From Methanothermococcus okinawensis (GTDB lineage: Archaea > AGJL01 > Methanococci > Methanococcales > Methanococcaceae): a stretch of 18,441 nt of DNA. The notes beneath the pieces were generated by a model. That model was not told where the DNA came from, did not search any database, and saw only the letters and a program-made list of their open reading frames with translations. The first letter of the stretch is position 1. Each line of letters begins with the position of its first letter. The position numbers and the translations under genes are program-made. Location of the stretch: the NCBI GenBank assembly GCA_015661555.1, contig DQVW01000012.1, positions 1 through 18,441 on the forward strand, in the 5' to 3' direction. Of the stretch, positions 1 to 6,921 are shown one piece after another.

Positions 1-381
1 ATGACAAACAACATCAACTGGAGATTTATATGCAAGTGGGTCTACCTTAGAGTGGAGAACAACAGAACACCCTTTACAAGGGGGTATAAAAAAGGAGAGG
101 TTATAAGGATGCCTATAGCCCATAAGGAGGGGAGGTTTTACATAGACGAAGATGGACTTCAGGAGATGTACAGGAAAAAAATGATTGTATTTAAGTACTG
201 CAACGAGGATGGGGAGATAACAGAGGATGCAAACCCCAACGGTTCCATAGACAACATAGCTGGGGTGTGCAACGAGAGGGGTAACTGTGTTCTACTGATG
301 CCCCACCCCGAGAGAGCTTCGGAAAAAATTCTCGGTTCTACAGATGGACTTAAAATGTTTAAAAGTATGTTAGAAGGATAA
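1..381 (+). CDS. purQ: Phosphoribosylformylglycinamidine synthase, glutaminase subunit PurQ (3' part)
   Basis: PurQ is the class I glutamine amidotransferase subunit that supplies ammonia to PurL for making formylglycinamidine ribonucleotide in purine synthesis. Only about the last 126 residues are present. The archaeal PurQ segment FICKWVYLRVENN is near the start, and the His-Glu pair of the catalytic triad sits in MPHPERASE (H102, E104 of the visible part). The block ANPNGSIDNIAGV is typical of the family. The family is about 225-230 residues long, so the nucleophile Cys and the true start lie upstream of the window. The ATG at position 1 is probably an internal codon at the cut. The stop at 379-381 faces the cdc48 stop 10 bp away, with a T5 run at 399-403 downstream. 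Confidence 0.93.
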   Translation: MTNNINWRFICKWVYLRVENNRTPFTRGYKKGEVIRMPIAHKEGRFYIDEDGLQEMYRKKMIVFKYCNEDGEITEDANPNGSIDNIAGVCNERGNCVLLMPHPERASEKILGSTDGLKMFKSMLEG

Positions 382-385
382 AAAA
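380..385 (-). terminator. Oligo-T terminator of the Cdc48 gene
   Basis: The minus strand has a run of six T starting 6 nt past the cdc48 stop codon. It overlaps the purQ stop codon on the other strand. Methanogen terminators are usually bare U-tracts without a strong hairpin. This is inferred from position and base composition only. Confidence 0.4.
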
Positions 386-391
386 GAGAAG

Positions 392-2587
392 TTAGGTGTT
401 TTTCTCCTCTTTCTCTGACTCTGAGATCCTCTCTGCAGTTCCCCTTCCATACTCCTCTGCCAACTTCTTGTATATCTCCATCTCCTCCTTCCTTACAGAT
501 GGCTTTATCTTCTTCATGGCCTCCTCGAAGTGTCTCATCTCTACCTTATCTGCATTTATGTTCTCCCTCAGTGCTATCATTGCAGCCTCTCTACATATGG
601 CCTCTATGTCTGCCCCTGTGTAACCCTCTGTTTTCTCTGCCAACTTCTCTAGATCTACATCCTCTGCAAGGGGCATCTTCCTAGTGTGAACCTTGAATAT
701 CTCCAACCTTGCCTTCTTATCTGGCAGTGGTACCAGTAGTACCCTGTCCAACCTTCCAGGCCTTAGAAGTGCTGGATCCAGTATATCAGGTCTGTTAGTT
801 GCAGCGATTACCACTACATCCTTTGGCTCCTCTAGACCATCCAACTCAGTTAGTAACTGATTCACTACCTTCTCGGTGACATCACTACCTCCAACATCTC
901 TACCTCTTCTCGGTGCAATGGCATCTATCTCGTCGAAGAATATTACCGTTGGAGCAGCCTGTCTAGCCTTTCTGAATATTTCCCTTATTGCCTTCTCACT
1001 CTCTCCAACCCACTTGGAGAATATCTCAGGACCCTTTACACTTATGAAGTTTGCATCGGACTCATTTGCAACAGCCTTTGCAAGGAGTGTCTTACCTGTT
1101 CCAGGTGGACCGAAGAGTAGTATCCCCTTAGGAGGTCTTATACCCATTCTCTCAAATGCCTCTTTGTGTTTCAATGGCCACTCAACAGCCTCCCTTAACT
1201 CCTGCTTCACATCCTCCAATCCACCGATATCCTCCCACTTTACATCTGGCACCTCTACAAGTACCTCCCTCAGTGCTGAAGGCTCAACCTCCTTCAGTGC
1301 CTCTTTGAAGTCCTCCATTGTTACCTCTATCTTGTCCAGGATCTCCTTAGGTATTTCATCCTTCTCCAGGTCTAGGTCTGGGAGTATCCTCCTAAGTGTT
1401 TTCATCGCTGCCTCCTTACACAGTGCAGCGAGATCTGCCCCTACAAATCCATGGGTGATCTCTGCCAGGTACTCTAGATCTACGTCCTTGGCCAGTGGCA
1501 TGTTCCTTGTATGTATCTGGAGTATCTCCAACCTACCCTTCTTATCTGGAACCCCTATGGTAATCTCCCTGTCAAATCTACCTGGTCTTCTCAGTGCTGG
1601 ATCCAGTGCATCTGGTCTGTTAGTTGCAGCTATAACTACAACCTGCCCCCTACTCTCAAGACCGTCCATCAAGGTTAGAAGCTGTGCAACCATTCTCCTC
1701 TCAACTTCCCCTGTAGCCTCATCCCTCTTTGGTGCTATGGCATCTATCTCGTCTATGAATATTATAGAGGGTGCATTCTCCTCAGCTTCCTTGAATATCT
1801 TCCTCAGGTTCTCCTCGGTTTCACCTACGTACTTACTCATTATCTCTGGACCGTTGATACTGTAGAAGTTGGCCCCTGCCTCGTTTGCAACAGCCTTTGC
1901 AAGGAGTGTCTTACCTGTTCCAGGTGGACCTACAAGGAGAACCCCTTTAGGTGGCTCTATACCTAGCTTCTCAAATAACTCTGGGTGTCTCATTGGGAGC
2001 TCTACCATCTCCCTTATCTTGGTAACCTCCTCCTTCAACCCTCCTATGTCCTCGTAGGTTATGTCTGGTATCTTGGACTCCTCAACCTCTGATACTGGCT
2101 CCTCCTTCAACTCAACCTTTGTTAACTCTGTTATCTTCACTACACCCTTAGGTGATGTGGAAACCACTACAAAGGGAATTGGAGTACCTAGTACACCTAT
2201 TACTACCCTGGAACCCTTACTTACAACCTGACCTATTAACCTATTTTTAACGTACTCCTCAAATCCACTACCAAATCTAAGGGGCTGCATTGGAGCAAGA
2301 ACTACCTTTGTAGCCTCCTTGATATCCACCTTCTTTACCTTGACCTTATCCCCAATTCCAGCCTTGGCATTCTGTCTCAGAATACCGTCCATCCTTATGA
2401 TTCTCCTACCCTTATCCTCTATGAACCCCCTCATTGCAGTGGCGTAAGCCTTTGACTTACCTACTATCTCAACAACGTCTCCAGACTTTAAATTCAACTC
2501 CTCCATAACTTCAGGGTCTATCCTGACGATACCCTTACCAACGTCACTTTGATAGGCCTCTGCTACAGTTAGTTCTACCTCTGCCAT
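392..2587 (-). CDS. Cdc48/VAT-type AAA+ ATPase (two ATPase rings)
   Basis: This is an archaeal homologue of p97/Cdc48, a hexameric ATP-driven unfoldase that extracts and unfolds proteins for degradation or remodelling. Residues 1 to about 180 form the N domain (double-psi barrel plus a second half). D1 has Walker A GPPGTGKT near residues 220-227 and Walker B IIFIDEIDAIAP near 275-286. D2 has GPPGTGKT near 493-500 and VIFFDEIDAIAP near 548-559. Both rings keep the second region of homology with arginine fingers (RRPGRFDRE, LRPGRLDR). I chose the ATG at 2585-2587 (731 residues) because the GTG nine bases upstream lies inside the ribosome binding site GGTGA. The C-terminus is a charged tail (SESEKEEKNT) with no hydrophobic-Tyr-X ending. 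The gene appears monocistronic. Confidence 0.95.
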   Translation of the reverse strand: MAEVELTVAEAYQSDVGKGIVRIDPEVMEELNLKSGDVVEIVGKSKAYATAMRGFIEDKGRRIIRMDGILRQNAKAGIGDKVKVKKVDIKEATKVVLAPMQPLRFGSGFEEYVKNRLIGQVVSKGSRVVIGVLGTPIPFVVVSTSPKGVVKITELTKVELKEEPVSEVEESKIPDITYEDIGGLKEEVTKIREMVELPMRHPELFEKLGIEPPKGVLLVGPPGTGKTLLAKAVANEAGANFYSINGPEIMSKYVGETEENLRKIFKEAEENAPSIIFIDEIDAIAPKRDEATGEVERRMVAQLLTLMDGLESRGQVVVIAATNRPDALDPALRRPGRFDREITIGVPDKKGRLEILQIHTRNMPLAKDVDLEYLAEITHGFVGADLAALCKEAAMKTLRRILPDLDLEKDEIPKEILDKIEVTMEDFKEALKEVEPSALREVLVEVPDVKWEDIGGLEDVKQELREAVEWPLKHKEAFERMGIRPPKGILLFGPPGTGKTLLAKAVANESDANFISVKGPEIFSKWVGESEKAIREIFRKARQAAPTVIFFDEIDAIAPRRGRDVGGSDVTEKVVNQLLTELDGLEEPKDVVVIAATNRPDILDPALLRPGRLDRVLLVPLPDKKARLEIFKVHTRKMPLAEDVDLEKLAEKTEGYTGADIEAICREAAMIALRENINADKVEMRHFEEAMKKIKPSVRKEEMEIYKKLAEEYGRGTAERISESEKEEKNT

Positions 2588-2648
2588 AGCTCTCACCTTT
2601 TAATAAAAATAAAACACTTAAAACTATTAATTTCAGGTTTTATATACC

Positions 2649-2662
2649 TTACCTCGTGGTAA
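2649..2662. promoter_or_regulatory. Inverted repeat upstream of the Cdc48 gene (possible operator)
   Basis: TTACC-TCGT-GGTAA is a perfect 5-bp inverted repeat with a 4-nt spacer. It lies on the cdc48 side of the box A at 2681-2690, about where transcription from that box would start. The position suits a repressor site, but arms this short often occur by chance. No regulator can be named from the sequence. Confidence 0.25.
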
Positions 2663-2680
2663 TTATGCCTTTGAACTTCT

Positions 2681-2690
2681 ATATAAATAT
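2681..2690 (-). promoter_or_regulatory. Box A (TATA) promoter of the Cdc48 gene
   Basis: On the minus strand the sequence reads AAAATATTTATATAG, containing the methanogen consensus TTTATATA with A-rich bases upstream as a BRE. Transcription would begin about 25 bp downstream, near 2655, giving a leader of roughly 70 nt. A second TATA-like stretch at 2636-2646 (TATATAAAACC on this strand) would give a leader of about 28 nt and is an alternative. Confidence 0.5.
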
Positions 2691-2703
2691 TTTGTTTTTG
2701 TGT

Positions 2704-2713
2704 AAAAAAAAAA
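2704..2713 (-). terminator. Oligo-T terminator of the hemA-pyrE operon
   Basis: A run of ten T on the minus strand begins 15 nt past the stop of the last operon gene. It is flanked by a short inverted repeat (GTGTA / TACAC). The position and run length fit an archaeal intrinsic terminator that also insulates the cdc48 promoter just beyond it. Confidence 0.6.
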
Positions 2714-2727
2714 TACACACCTGTCTT

Positions 2728-3081
2728 TTAACCCTCCCTGTATATCAGGTAAAACCTGTAATACCTTGTGAATCTACAGCTTCTACACCTTATGTACACG
2801 CCAGCCACTGTAATTAGAATGTCGTGGAAGGTATGTTTTTTACAGTTGGAGCATTCAGCCTCCTTCTCCAACAACCAGTTATCGTAAAGGTGCCTCCTAT
2901 TCTTCTCCTCCTCTATTACATCCCCCCTATCTATATAGACGGTCTTTATAACATAGCTCCTTGTGATCCTACAGTTGGAGCACCTGACAAAGACCTGATT
3001 GGGATAGATCTCTATTGTATGATCTACAAGTTGGCCACAGTTGTAGCATCTACTTTTCTTCCTTAAGGTCCAAGGTTCCAT
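2728..3081 (-). CDS. Small protein with two zinc-ribbon-like modules, function unknown
   Basis: I do not recognise this 117-residue protein as a named family. It contains two copies of one module: C12-x2-C15, then C34-x2-C37; and C77-x2-C80, then C99-x2-C102. The 18-residue gap between the CxxC pairs is identical in both. Each second pair is followed by a similar basic/aromatic stretch (RCSNCRITRSY and RCRSCRFTRYY), so the protein looks like an internal duplication. Each four-cysteine set would bind one zinc. The aromatic, arginine-rich ends suggest nucleic-acid or ribosome contact, which is inference. It is the last gene of the hemA-pyrE unit, starting 22 bp after pyrE, with only a weak purine-rich ribosome binding site (GAGAGGG). 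Confidence 0.82.
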   Translation of the reverse strand: MEPWTLRKKSRCYNCGQLVDHTIEIYPNQVFVRCSNCRITRSYVIKTVYIDRGDVIEEEKNRRHLYDNWLLEKEAECSNCKKHTFHDILITVAGVYIRCRSCRFTRYYRFYLIYREG

Positions 3082-3103
3082 ATAGAGCCCTCTCTTAAGA
3101 TGT

Positions 3104-3640
3104 TTAATCCTTCAACTTATCCACGGTAACCAGTGGTACCAGTTCAACTCCAATTTTCTCCAAGTTCTCCCTGGCTCCCTCCCCCCTATCCACTACTACA
3201 AACACCTTATCTACAACCCCTCCCAGGGATCTGATCACCTCTACAGCCCTTATAACACTACTCCCTGTAGTGGTCACATCTTCAACGAGGATTACTCTTT
3301 CTCCCTCCTTTAACTCCCCCTCCACCATCTTCCCAGTGCCATAGTCCTTGGGCTTTTTACGTATTATAACCAGCTCCCTACCTGTCTCCAGGGATACTGC
3401 AGTGGCTATAGGTACAGAGCCTAGTTCAATCCCTCCAATTTTCCCCTCAAATCCCTGGGTGTAACACCCTATCATCTCTGCTATGGTTTTTAGTATCTCC
3501 GGGTTTGTAACAGCCTTCTTAATATCTACGTAGTAGTTACTTCTCCTTCCAGAGGACAGGAGGAAGTCTCCAAATTTGATACACCCACTCTCCTTTAAGA
3601 GGTGTATCAACTTCTCCCTTAACTTCTCTAAATCCTTCAA
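3104..3640 (-). CDS. pyrE: Orotate phosphoribosyltransferase
   Basis: PyrE joins orotate to PRPP to form orotidine monophosphate in pyrimidine synthesis. The type I PRPP-binding signature VILVEDVTTTGSS is at residues 117-129. The N-terminal segment FLLSSGRRSNYYVD (26-39) matches the orotate-binding part of the family, and IRKKPKDYGTG carries the flexible-loop lysines. The length of 178 residues is normal for archaeal PyrE. The start is a TTG codon at 3638-3640, preceded at 4 nt by GGTGA; no ATG is near. It starts 10 bp after the hemA stop, so the two are clearly co-transcribed. The link to hemA is not metabolic in any obvious way. Confidence 0.95.
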   Translation of the reverse strand: MKDLEKLREKLIHLLKESGCIKFGDFLLSSGRRSNYYVDIKKAVTNPEILKTIAEMIGCYTQGFEGKIGGIELGSVPIATAVSLETGRELVIIRKKPKDYGTGKMVEGELKEGERVILVEDVTTTGSSVIRAVEVIRSLGGVVDKVFVVVDRGEGARENLEKIGVELVPLVTVDKLKD

Positions 3641-3650
3641 TCTTTCACCT

Positions 3651-4811
3651 TCAATTACCCTTTTTTAACAGGGTGACCATATCCCTTACAGCCTCCCTGT
3701 CTATCCCCTCCCTCTGAATAACCTCTATGAAGTCGTGGAGTAGCCTCTTTGCAAATACCTCTGAAAACTTAATTAAAACCTCCTCTGGATCCTTTCCACA
3801 TCTTAATTTTTTCAGGGCCTTCTCCAGCTCCCTCTCCCTTATCCCCTCTATATAGCCTCTATAGTCCTTTATAAGGTGTTCAAGGTTAAGTTTTTCTAGC
3901 TTTCTTTTGAGGATGGAAAACTCCTCCTCTATGATCCTCTCCACAGCAGGTATCTCCCTCTTTCTCCTCTCCAAGTTTTCCTGGGCTACAATTTTTAAGT
4001 CATCTATGGTGTAAAGTTTAATGTTTGGAAGCTCCCTCACGTTATCATCTACATCCCTTGGATTGGCAATATCCACAATTATCTTCTCCCCTTTAACATC
4101 CTTTAGTATCTCCTTATCCAGGATCTTGTGGGGTGATGCCGTTGCACAGATAATAACATCACAGAAGTTAAGGGCCTCCTTCAACTTGTCAAAGTGTACA
4201 GCCATCCCTCCCAGTTTCTTTGCCAGTCTTTCAGCCCTCTCGTATGTCCTGTTTGCAACGAATATAGCCTTTATCTTCTTCTCCATGAGGACCTTACCTA
4301 CCAGGGTCCCTATCTCTCCAGCACCTATCACCAGGATATTTTTGTTATTCAATCCCACAGTCTTCTCCAGGAGCTCTATGGCGGCACTTGCAATAGACAC
4401 CTTTCCCCTGTTAATCTTGGTCTCAGATCTCACCCTCTGTCCAATATGGATACTCTTCAGGAAGACAGTGTCTAGATATTTTGTAGTTTTTCCATACCTC
4501 TTTGCAGTGTGGTAGCTCTTTTTTATCTGGCCAAGTATCTGGTCCTCTCCAACTATCATGGATTCAAGTCCTGCAGCCAGCCTCAGTAGGTGGATAATGG
4601 CCTCGTCCCCCTCTATCAATTCAAAGTCTTTGAAGTCCTCCTTTAGATCCTCCAGGTTCTCAACCTCTGGATCGAAGTATACCTCCACCCTGTTACAGGT
4701 CTGTAGTAGTACACAGTGGTTGTACCTTCTGTAGAAGTCCTCCTCCTTAAACCTCAACTTCTCCAACTGGGGAACAGAGTACTTTCTGTAGTCAGCCTTA
4801 AAGAGTATCAT
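3651..4811 (-). CDS. hemA: Glutamyl-tRNA reductase
   Basis: HemA reduces glutamyl-tRNA(Glu) to glutamate-1-semialdehyde, the first committed step of tetrapyrrole synthesis. In methanogens this feeds coenzyme F430, corrinoids and sirohaem. The nucleophile C39 is in LLQTCNRVEVY. GLESMIVGEDQILGQ (81-95) is the family signature. The NADPH fold has VIGAGEIG at 161-168. A helical dimerisation domain follows from about residue 290. The length of 386 is typical. The ATG start is preceded by GGTGTAAGG. It heads the hemA-pyrE-zinc ribbon operon; the A+T-rich upstream region is shared with the divergent tRNA-Ile gene. Confidence 0.96.
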   Translation of the reverse strand: MILFKADYRKYSVPQLEKLRFKEEDFYRRYNHCVLLQTCNRVEVYFDPEVENLEDLKEDFKDFELIEGDEAIIHLLRLAAGLESMIVGEDQILGQIKKSYHTAKRYGKTTKYLDTVFLKSIHIGQRVRSETKINRGKVSIASAAIELLEKTVGLNNKNILVIGAGEIGTLVGKVLMEKKIKAIFVANRTYERAERLAKKLGGMAVHFDKLKEALNFCDVIICATASPHKILDKEILKDVKGEKIIVDIANPRDVDDNVRELPNIKLYTIDDLKIVAQENLERRKREIPAVERIIEEEFSILKRKLEKLNLEHLIKDYRGYIEGIRERELEKALKKLRCGKDPEEVLIKFSEVFAKRLLHDFIEVIQREGIDREAVRDMVTLLKKGN

Positions 4812-4906
4812 CCTTACACCGTAACCCCTTTTAATAAAAAAATAACCCTGTTTTTAATAAAAAAGTATATTTTAGTGTTTTTAAATATTTGAATTAGCTA
4901 ATTATA

Positions 4907-4920
4907 GAAAAGTTTATATA
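4907..4920 (+). promoter_or_regulatory. Promoter (BRE and box A) of tRNA-Ile
   Basis: GAAAAG followed by TTTATATA (4913-4920) is a textbook methanogen BRE/TATA pair. The predicted start lies about 25 bp downstream near 4942, giving a tRNA precursor with a leader of roughly 18 nt before position 4960. Because TTTATATA reads TATATAAA on the other strand, a contribution to hemA transcription cannot be excluded. Confidence 0.7.
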
Positions 4921-4959
4921 CTACTTCCACTTATTAAATCATGCACAGTCCCTGGATGT

Positions 4960-5037
4960 AGGGCAGTAGCTCAGCCTGGTTAGAGTGCTCGGCTGATAAC
5001 CGAGTGGTCCGGGGTTCAAATCCCCGCTGCCCTACCA
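4960..5037 (+). tRNA. tRNA-Ile (anticodon GAT)
   Basis: The whole cloverleaf can be read. The acceptor AGGGCAG pairs with CTGCCCT. The D stem is GCTC/GAGT. The anticodon stem CTCGG/CCGAG encloses the loop CTGATAA with anticodon GAT. The T arm is CGGGG-TTCAAAT-CCCCG. Discriminator A is followed by an encoded CCA (5035-5037). There is no intron. It lies alone between hemA and the translin-family gene, with its own promoter and a T6 run just after the CCA. Confidence 0.97.
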
Positions 5038-5039
5038 TA

Positions 5040-5045
5040 TTTTTT
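5040..5045 (+). terminator. Oligo-T terminator of tRNA-Ile
   Basis: A run of six T begins 3 nt after the encoded CCA of the tRNA, the usual arrangement for methanogen tRNA genes. Confidence 0.55.
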
Positions 5046-5087
5046 ATCATTCTTTGTATCAATTCATTTAAATATATCACTACCAAT

Positions 5088-5094
5088 AAAAAAA
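5088..5094 (-). terminator. Oligo-T terminator of the translin-family gene
   Basis: Seven T on the minus strand start two bases past the stop codon of the translin-family gene. Together with the tRNA-Ile terminator, it separates two convergent transcripts. Confidence 0.5.
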
Positions 5095-5096
5095 TA

Positions 5097-5690
5097 TTAG
5101 CCCCTCACCTTCTCCAGTTCCCTCCTCAACTTCAAATTCTCTACAAAGGTAACTAGGTCCCCATAGGTCCTTTCCAGAATGCCCCTACACATATCCTGTT
5201 TCTTCCTTAGACCCTCAATTACATAGTAGTAGTCGTACTTTATTACCTCGTCGTATATCTTCTCCATGAACCTGTAGTATCTCTCGGCACTTTCAATGTC
5301 GTCATTTTTTATAGACTCCAACACCATCCTTCTTAACTCCCCCACTACATCACAGATACCTAGGATGTAATTCTCAGGTTTAACCTCTACCTCCAACTCG
5401 TGGTATTCCAGGTATCTGTTCTCAAATACTATACTGTAGAACACCTGAAATTCCACGTACTCCTGCTGAGGTAGGTTTAGATACTTCCCAAAGTCGTAGT
5501 ACTCACTTGTTAACTCCTCTAACTTTCTAAGTTTGTCCACCACCTCAAAGGATATCTCATCCTTCTTCATCTTCTGGACATGGCGTATATTCATGGCACA
5601 GTCTCTCACTATCTCCCTGTAGATCTTGAGTATCTCCTCCCTGGTACTGTCCTTTTTTTCAAAGTACTCCATAAGATCTATTTTTCCCAT
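5097..5690 (-). CDS. Translin-family nucleic-acid-binding protein
   Basis: The 197-residue all-helical protein matches the archaeal translin/TRAX family. The diagnostic part is the C-terminal half: ILGICDVVGELRRMVLES, then a helix with MEKIYDEVIKYDY, then LRKKQDMCRGILERTYGDLV. The middle segment QQEYVEFQVFY corresponds to the acidic helix that carries active-site carboxylates in TRAX-like members. Family members form ring- or barrel-like oligomers that bind single-stranded RNA or DNA, and some cleave RNA. I start at the ATG at 5688-5690 because GGTGA lies 4 nt upstream; a longer reading adds nine residues but runs through that site. The gene is divergent from the ribosomal operon and faces tRNA-Ile. 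Its substrate here is unknown. Confidence 0.82.
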   Translation of the reverse strand: MGKIDLMEYFEKKDSTREEILKIYREIVRDCAMNIRHVQKMKKDEISFEVVDKLRKLEELTSEYYDFGKYLNLPQQEYVEFQVFYSIVFENRYLEYHELEVEVKPENYILGICDVVGELRRMVLESIKNDDIESAERYYRFMEKIYDEVIKYDYYYVIEGLRKKQDMCRGILERTYGDLVTFVENLKLRRELEKVRG

Positions 5691-5771
5691 TATCTCACCA
5701 AAAGTTTTATATACCACGCTTAAATCTATTCTTATGGGTGTTAGCAGGCTATTAATATTTTATGGGTTAAA

Positions 5772-5779
5772 TTTATATA
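5772..5779 (+). promoter_or_regulatory. Candidate distal box A of the ribosomal protein operon
   Basis: TTTATATA, preceded by A/T-rich bases, matches the consensus box A and would start transcription near 5800, leaving a leader of about 90 nt before rpl3. A closer TATA-like site, CTTTAAAAA at 5832-5840, would give a leader of about 30 nt. A T6 run lies between them (about 5819-5824). Which one is used cannot be decided from sequence. The first also reads as a TATA element on the minus strand for the translin-family gene. Confidence 0.45.
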
Positions 5780-5893
5780 GAACAAAATTCCCTAAACATT
5801 AAAGATATCACCACCGTCTTTTTTACTAAATCTTTAAAAACACATTGTGATAATTTTTTACTACTTTATCAACAATTTTGGGAGGTTATACCT

Positions 5894-6895
5894 ATGGGTA
5901 TGAATAGAAATAGACCTCGTAGAGGGTCCCTAGCATTTAGTCCCAGGAAGAGGGCTAAGAGACCAGTTCCAAAGATAAGATCCTGGCCAGATGAGGAGAG
6001 GATAAGGCTTCAGGCCTTCCCTGTCTACAAGGCAGGTACTACACATGCCCTCATTAAGGAGAACAACCCCAAGAGTCCAAATGCTGGGCAGGAGGTATTC
6101 ACACCTGTAACTATCCTGGAAGCTCCAGATATTAACGTTGCAGGGATTAGGGTTTACGAGAAAACTACAAGGGGTTTAAAGACCCTAACTGAGGTATGGG
6201 CCGACAACCTGGACAAGGAGTTAGCTAGGAAGATAAACCTTCCAAAGAACAGGGAGTGTGATGTGGACAAGTTGGATAAACTTGTGGACAGGATAGAGGA
6301 TGTAAGAGCTATAGTACATACAAATCCTAAGAATACAGGTCTTCCAAAGAAGAAGCCTGAGATACTGGAGATAAGGATCGGTGGTAAAAACATCAACGAG
6401 AGACTCTCCTACGCCAAGGAGATTCTAGGGAAATCCCTCTCTATCAGGGATGTATTCTCAGAGGGTGAATTTGTAGATACGATAGCAGTTACAAAGGGTA
6501 AAGGTTTCCAGGGACCTGTTAAGAGATGGGGTGTAAAGATACAGTTTGGAAAGCACCAGAGACAGGGAGTAGGTAGGCACGTAGGTTCTATAGGACCATG
6601 GACCCCTAAGAGGGTTATGTGGACTGTACCCATGGCTGGACAGATGGGATACCATCAAAGAACAGAGTACAACAAGAGAATACTTAAGATTGGAGATAAC
6701 GGAGAGGAGGTAACCCCCAAGGGAGGATTCCTCCACTACGGAGTAATTAAAAATAAGTACGTAATTCTCCAGGGTTCAGTCCAGGGGCCTCCAAAGAGAT
6801 TGGTAGTACTGAGAAGTGCTATAAGAAGTCCAGAGGACAAGTTTGGGCTACCTGAGATAACCTATCTAAGTAGGGAATCTAAACAGGGTGTCTAA
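5894..6895 (+). CDS. rpl3: 50S ribosomal protein L3 (uL3)
   Basis: L3 is an early-assembling 23S rRNA binding protein whose extension reaches toward the peptidyl transferase centre. This is the long archaeal/eukaryal form (333 residues). It starts with the basic RNRPRRGSLAFSPRKRA segment and carries the conserved central loop GFQGPVKRWGVK and FGKHQRQGVGRHVGSIGPWTP, including the tryptophan-rich finger, followed by MAGQMGYHQRTEYNK. The ATG at 5894 has GGAGGT eight bases upstream. It opens an operon with rpl4, rpl23, rpl2 and rps19. Confidence 0.97.
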   Translation: MGMNRNRPRRGSLAFSPRKRAKRPVPKIRSWPDEERIRLQAFPVYKAGTTHALIKENNPKSPNAGQEVFTPVTILEAPDINVAGIRVYEKTTRGLKTLTEVWADNLDKELARKINLPKNRECDVDKLDKLVDRIEDVRAIVHTNPKNTGLPKKKPEILEIRIGGKNINERLSYAKEILGKSLSIRDVFSEGEFVDTIAVTKGKGFQGPVKRWGVKIQFGKHQRQGVGRHVGSIGPWTPKRVMWTVPMAGQMGYHQRTEYNKRILKIGDNGEEVTPKGGFLHYGVIKNKYVILQGSVQGPPKRLVVLRSAIRSPEDKFGLPEITYLSRESKQGV

Positions 6896-6921
6896 AAAAA
6901 TAACTTTTTAAGGTGTTTAAA

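Noticed and set aside
1..3. ATG at the first base as the start of purQ
   Set aside because: PurQ needs about 100 more N-terminal residues including the nucleophile cysteine, so the gene must begin upstream of the window.
876..1865. Long open frame (329 codons) on the plus strand
   Set aside because: It lies opposite the cdc48 coding sequence, is rich in Ser/Leu/Ile as expected from a reverse-complement shadow, and has no ribosome binding site or family match. The same holds for the other antisense frames.
2704..2713. A10 run as a sequencing or assembly artefact
   Set aside because: It is intergenic, sits just past the operon stop and works as an oligo-T terminator on the coding strand, so no error needs to be assumed.
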